From: Verrucomicrobiota bacterium
GTDB taxonomy: Bacteria; Verrucomicrobiota; Verrucomicrobiia; Limisphaerales; UBA1096
Assembly: GCA_015658765.1 (NCBI GenBank)
Contig: DQOE01000135.1
Location: 1-7,007, forward strand
Direction: 5' to 3'
Length of the DNA stretch: 7,007 nt
The notes beneath the pieces are model-generated. The model saw only the letters and a program-made list of their open reading frames with translations, made no database searches and was not told where the DNA came from. Below are positions 6,401 to 7,007 of this stretch, piece by piece (the first letter of the stretch is position 1; each line of letters begins with the position of its first letter). The position numbers were made by a program, and so were the translations under genes.

Positions 6401-6751
6401 GTAGAGGGCGTTGTCGCCATCGAGCCGGCAGAGGTAAATGTCGCACAGGCCGTCGCCGTCGTAATCACCGAGCGCGACGCCGGAGCCGTTCAGCAGATTC
6501 TTGTTCCCGATGAGAATCGCTGTCGAGAGGGTGTTTGTGAATTGCACGCCGGTCTGTTTCGGGGGCATCAACGTGAAGCCGGGTTTGCCGTTGCCGGGGT
6601 CGGCCAGCTTGGCCCAGCGGTGGCCGCCCTCGGCGCTCCACTCGAGCGCCGTGCTGTTGGCCAAGCCCAGGCCAGTGACGAGCAGCAGCCCGGCAGTTTT
6701 TCTGAAAAGTGAAAACTGAAAACTGAAAACTTTTAACCCTTCATTTTCCAT
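3401..6751 (-). CDS. Large exported VCBS/FG-GAP repeat protein with ASPIC/UnbV-like central domain
   Basis: This 1116-residue protein carries two arrays of beta-propeller calcium-loop repeats around an ASPIC/UnbV-like domain. After a long charged N-terminus (1-19), a hydrophobic segment at 20-35 (GLLLVTGLGLANSTA) looks like a signal peptide. The first array has seven DxDxDG-type loops near residues 96, 148, 199, 302, 353, 435 and 521, enough for a seven-bladed propeller. Residues about 545-635 resemble ASPIC/UnbV: GTGGRIRV, then QEIMSGGRYVSGDQ and FTIEVDWRDGTRT. The second array has loops near 691, 783, 837, 888, 1024 and 1089. It also contains a canonical EF-hand-type loop, DANGDGMMELAE (921-932). 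Such proteins are exported and bind Ca2+; the ligand is unknown and no catalytic motif is visible. The start overlaps the upstream methyltransferase by 19 bases and has AAGGAA 11 bases upstream. A heptamer repeat lies in the n-region of the signal peptide. Confidence 0.93.
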   Translation of the reverse strand: MENEGLKVFSFQFSLFRKTAGLLLVTGLGLANSTALEWSAEGGHRWAKLADPGNGKPGFTLMPPKQTGVQFTNTLSTAILIGNKNLLNGSGVALGDYDGDGLCDIYLCRLDGDNALYLNLGDWRFKDVTAASGTACPSQFSTGAVFADVDGDHDLDLLVTAMGQPNRLFRNNGDSTFADATATAGIGTRYGSSSIALADIDNDGDLDLYIVNYGAKSVLKDGGKLDIVRENNRLTVRGPYANRIKFIGNEMFEFGEPDEFYLNDGDGRFTLLEWADSRFKTHDGEPLTEPYRDQGLSAIFRDMNGDHAPDLFIANDGFTEDRCWINDGSGRFREISPLAIRQLSYSAMGVDFADINRDGHDDFFVVEMLSRSHERRLTQQGTVPGSSIAPGNFTHQPQSRRNCLYVARGDGTYAETAYFSGVAASEWSWSSIFLDVDLDGWEDILVTNGFEFDTDDLDTQARISRLGNLGVAQKRKTIFLFPPLDTPNVAFRNLGNLRFEEVGAKWGFDDKHDGNGMALGDFDNDGDLDAVVSCLKGPALLYRNNAVAPRVAVRLAGSGKNTEGTGGRIRVISALGQEPQSQEIMSGGRYVSGDQARRTFAARTDKPFTIEVDWRDGTRTALANAKAGRLYEIRQTGRQLIQPENEVKQPFFADLSAQLGHEHKPSERNDFAIQPALPFRLGRSGPALATADIDGDGDRDLIITDTSDARLTFLLNDGNGVFAESPNSLPVGGTGVVVFDDGQAQRLLHLSEPPTLYSMANGQLRLAKRLAFDGMPSCAAALDADGDGNTDLFIGGSSSLGQFPVASPSQLFLNDDGNYTASRLADVGLVSGCATGDMDGDGDTDLVLACEWGSLKLLLNDGGKFTDASAAWGLAKFTGLWHGVAVADFDGDGKPDIAASNAGRNTAYELYPLPVRLFYGDANGDGMMELAEAFSDTKTKQWKPIRTLEVFAETFPHIRGTITRNKTFAGASLPQIIGPAFGGMKSLEITGLSSAVFLNKTGHFEMRPLPDASQLAPAFDLCTEDFDGDGAVDLFLTQNAFGVPERTSRYDSGRGLLLRGDGTGNFAAVPASGSGIALYGEQRGVTAADFNNDGRADLAVGQRGAATRLFINRKTD
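6702..6729. repeat. Four-copy heptamer tandem repeat (CTGAAAA)
   Basis: On the plus strand the heptamer CTGAAAA runs four times head to tail. The second copy has one change (GTGAAAA), and a partial fifth copy (CT) follows. On the minus strand it is TTTTCAG, coding for the phenylalanine/serine-rich run at residues 8-16 of the VCBS protein. It is markedly AT-richer than its surroundings and looks like a simple-sequence repeat of the type often found between genes. Confidence 0.85.
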
Positions 6752-7007
6752 TCATTCATCAGTTCCTTTCCTTCGCGGCTTTCGTATGAGCGCGGCGTCC
6801 AGCGGCGGAGCAGCTCGAACGGCTCCCCGAAGCGCGCGTCCAGTTCGGCGGTTGTCGTGCTGAACGGCGGCTCGCCGTTGTCATCGGTGATCATGTAGTT
6901 GACGGCGAGGTAGAGCCCGCCCGGCTTGAGCCAGCCGCGCAGGGCCTGCACGTAGTCGCTGCGCCGCGTCGGCGGGATGGCGCAAAACAGCGTGTGCTCG
7001 AACACGA
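6733..7007 (-). CDS. SAM-dependent methyltransferase, thiopurine S-methyltransferase-like, C-terminal part
   Basis: This is the last 91 or so codons of a class I SAM-dependent methyltransferase; the 5' part lies beyond the right edge. The visible sequence begins VFEHTLFCAIPPTRR, the segment after the SAM-binding acidic loop in thiopurine-methyltransferase-like proteins. It continues with YVQALRGWLKPGGLYLAVNY, the conserved PGG turn and following beta-strand. The GEPPFSTTTAEL region and the final R-S-Y-E-S-R-E-G-K-E-L are also like the bacterial TPMT family. The methyl acceptor cannot be inferred: family members methylate sulfur, selenium, tellurium or halide compounds. The GTG at 7003-7005 is not taken as the start, because the conserved SAM-binding core must lie upstream. 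The stop (TAA, 6733-6735) lies inside the next gene, a 19-base overlap that suggests co-transcription. Confidence 0.85.
   Translation of the reverse strand, partial: VFEHTLFCAIPPTRRSDYVQALRGWLKPGGLYLAVNYMITDDNGEPPFSTTTAELDARFGEPFELLRRWTPRSYESREGKELMNEWKMKG
6763..6768 (-). promoter_or_regulatory. Ribosome binding site AAGGAA for the VCBS gene
   Basis: Minus-strand AAGGAA lies 11 bases before the ATG at 6749-6751, inside the end of the methyltransferase gene. It supports this ATG over the two out-of-frame ATGs just upstream: one is an internal Met codon of the methyltransferase, and the other reaches a stop within five codons. Confidence 0.6.

Larger units (their letters stand above)
397..6664. 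repeat. Dispersed iterated palindrome TTGGCCAA (consensus near CGCTTGGCCAAGCG)
   Basis: Exact TTGGCCAA starts at 397, 1573, 1686, 4125, 4346, 4881, 5021 and 6657. Five of these are the full 10-base CTTGGCCAAG (starting at 396, 1572, 1685, 4124, 5020). One is a 12-base palindrome CGTTGGCCAACG (4879-4890). One-mismatch or half-site relatives include TTGCCCAAGCG (106-116), CGCTTGGCCAG (199-209), GCTTCGCCAAGCG (219-231), CGGCCAAGCGG (1873-1883), TGGCCAAGCG (2011-2020), TTGCCCAAGC (2446-2455), the 14-base palindrome GCCAAGCGCTTGGC (4440-4453) and CGCTTGGCCA (4520-4529). The copies lie mostly inside genes and are read as either LGQ (CTT GGC CAA) or LAK/LAN (TTG GCC AAN). The function is unknown. 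Confidence 0.75.

Noticed and set aside
3650..6450. Regularly recurring GTCGCCGTC-type words, which could suggest a repeat array or CRISPR
   Set aside because: They are the reverse complement of GAC GGC GAC codons in the calcium loops of the VCBS repeats. Spacing varies and there are no constant repeat and spacer units.
4730..6712. A 660-codon open frame on the plus strand, opposite the VCBS gene
   Set aside because: It is a mirror of the GC-rich, Asp/Gly-rich codons of the repeat protein. Its product is a low-complexity Val/Ala/Glu/Asp-rich sequence with no recognisable domain, whereas the minus strand encodes clear repeats.
7003..7005. GTG as the start codon of the right-edge methyltransferase
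   Set aside because: A methyltransferase starting here would lack the whole SAM-binding core. The frame stays open to the window edge, so it is a fragment cut by the edge.

Overview
The window is GC-rich bacterial DNA in which every gene I can support lies on the minus strand. Two exported Cys-type sulfatases and a very large exported VCBS/FG-GAP protein with an ASPIC/UnbV-like domain suggest a member of the PVC group (Planctomycetota-Verrucomicrobiota-Lentisphaerota). Verrucomicrobiota is my best guess. This is inferred from gene content and composition only; no rRNA or phylogenetic marker is present.

In transcription order, from high to low coordinates: (1) the C-terminal part of a thiopurine-methyltransferase-like SAM-dependent methyltransferase (6733 to the right edge); (2) a 1116-residue exported protein with seven calcium-loop repeats, an ASPIC/UnbV-like segment, then a second repeat array containing an EF-hand-type loop (3401-6751), overlapping gene 1 by 19 bases; (3) a 261-base AT-richer gap with several inverted repeats; (4) an HU/IHF-family DNA-binding protein (2834-3139) followed by a strong intrinsic terminator; (5) a 2-dehydropantoate 2-reductase, PanE (1800-2774), starting only 8 bases after that terminator's U-tract; (6) a complete exported sulfatase with a CSPSR formylglycine motif (237-1748); (7) a possible weak terminator; (8) the first 56 codons of a second sulfatase (1-168), running off the left edge.

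The genes do not form one obvious pathway. The sulfatases probably desulfate polysaccharides or glycosaminoglycan-like substrates outside the cytoplasm. PanE belongs to pantothenate/CoA synthesis, HU to nucleoid structure, and the VCBS protein is an exported protein of unknown ligand. The methyltransferase and VCBS genes overlap and may be translationally coupled. PanE and the complete sulfatase are 51 bases apart and could share a transcript.

The most unusual signal is at the nucleotide level. The palindrome TTGGCCAA, usually inside CTTGGCCAAG and often with a GCG flank, occurs eight times exactly, plus many one-mismatch or half-site copies. A rough expectation at 60% GC is about 0.1 copies. 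It is read in two different codon frames, so protein sequence alone does not explain it. Two inverted half-sites form the putative terminator between the sulfatases. This resembles the behaviour of iterated genomic words such as DNA-uptake sequences or HIP1, but its function here is unknown.
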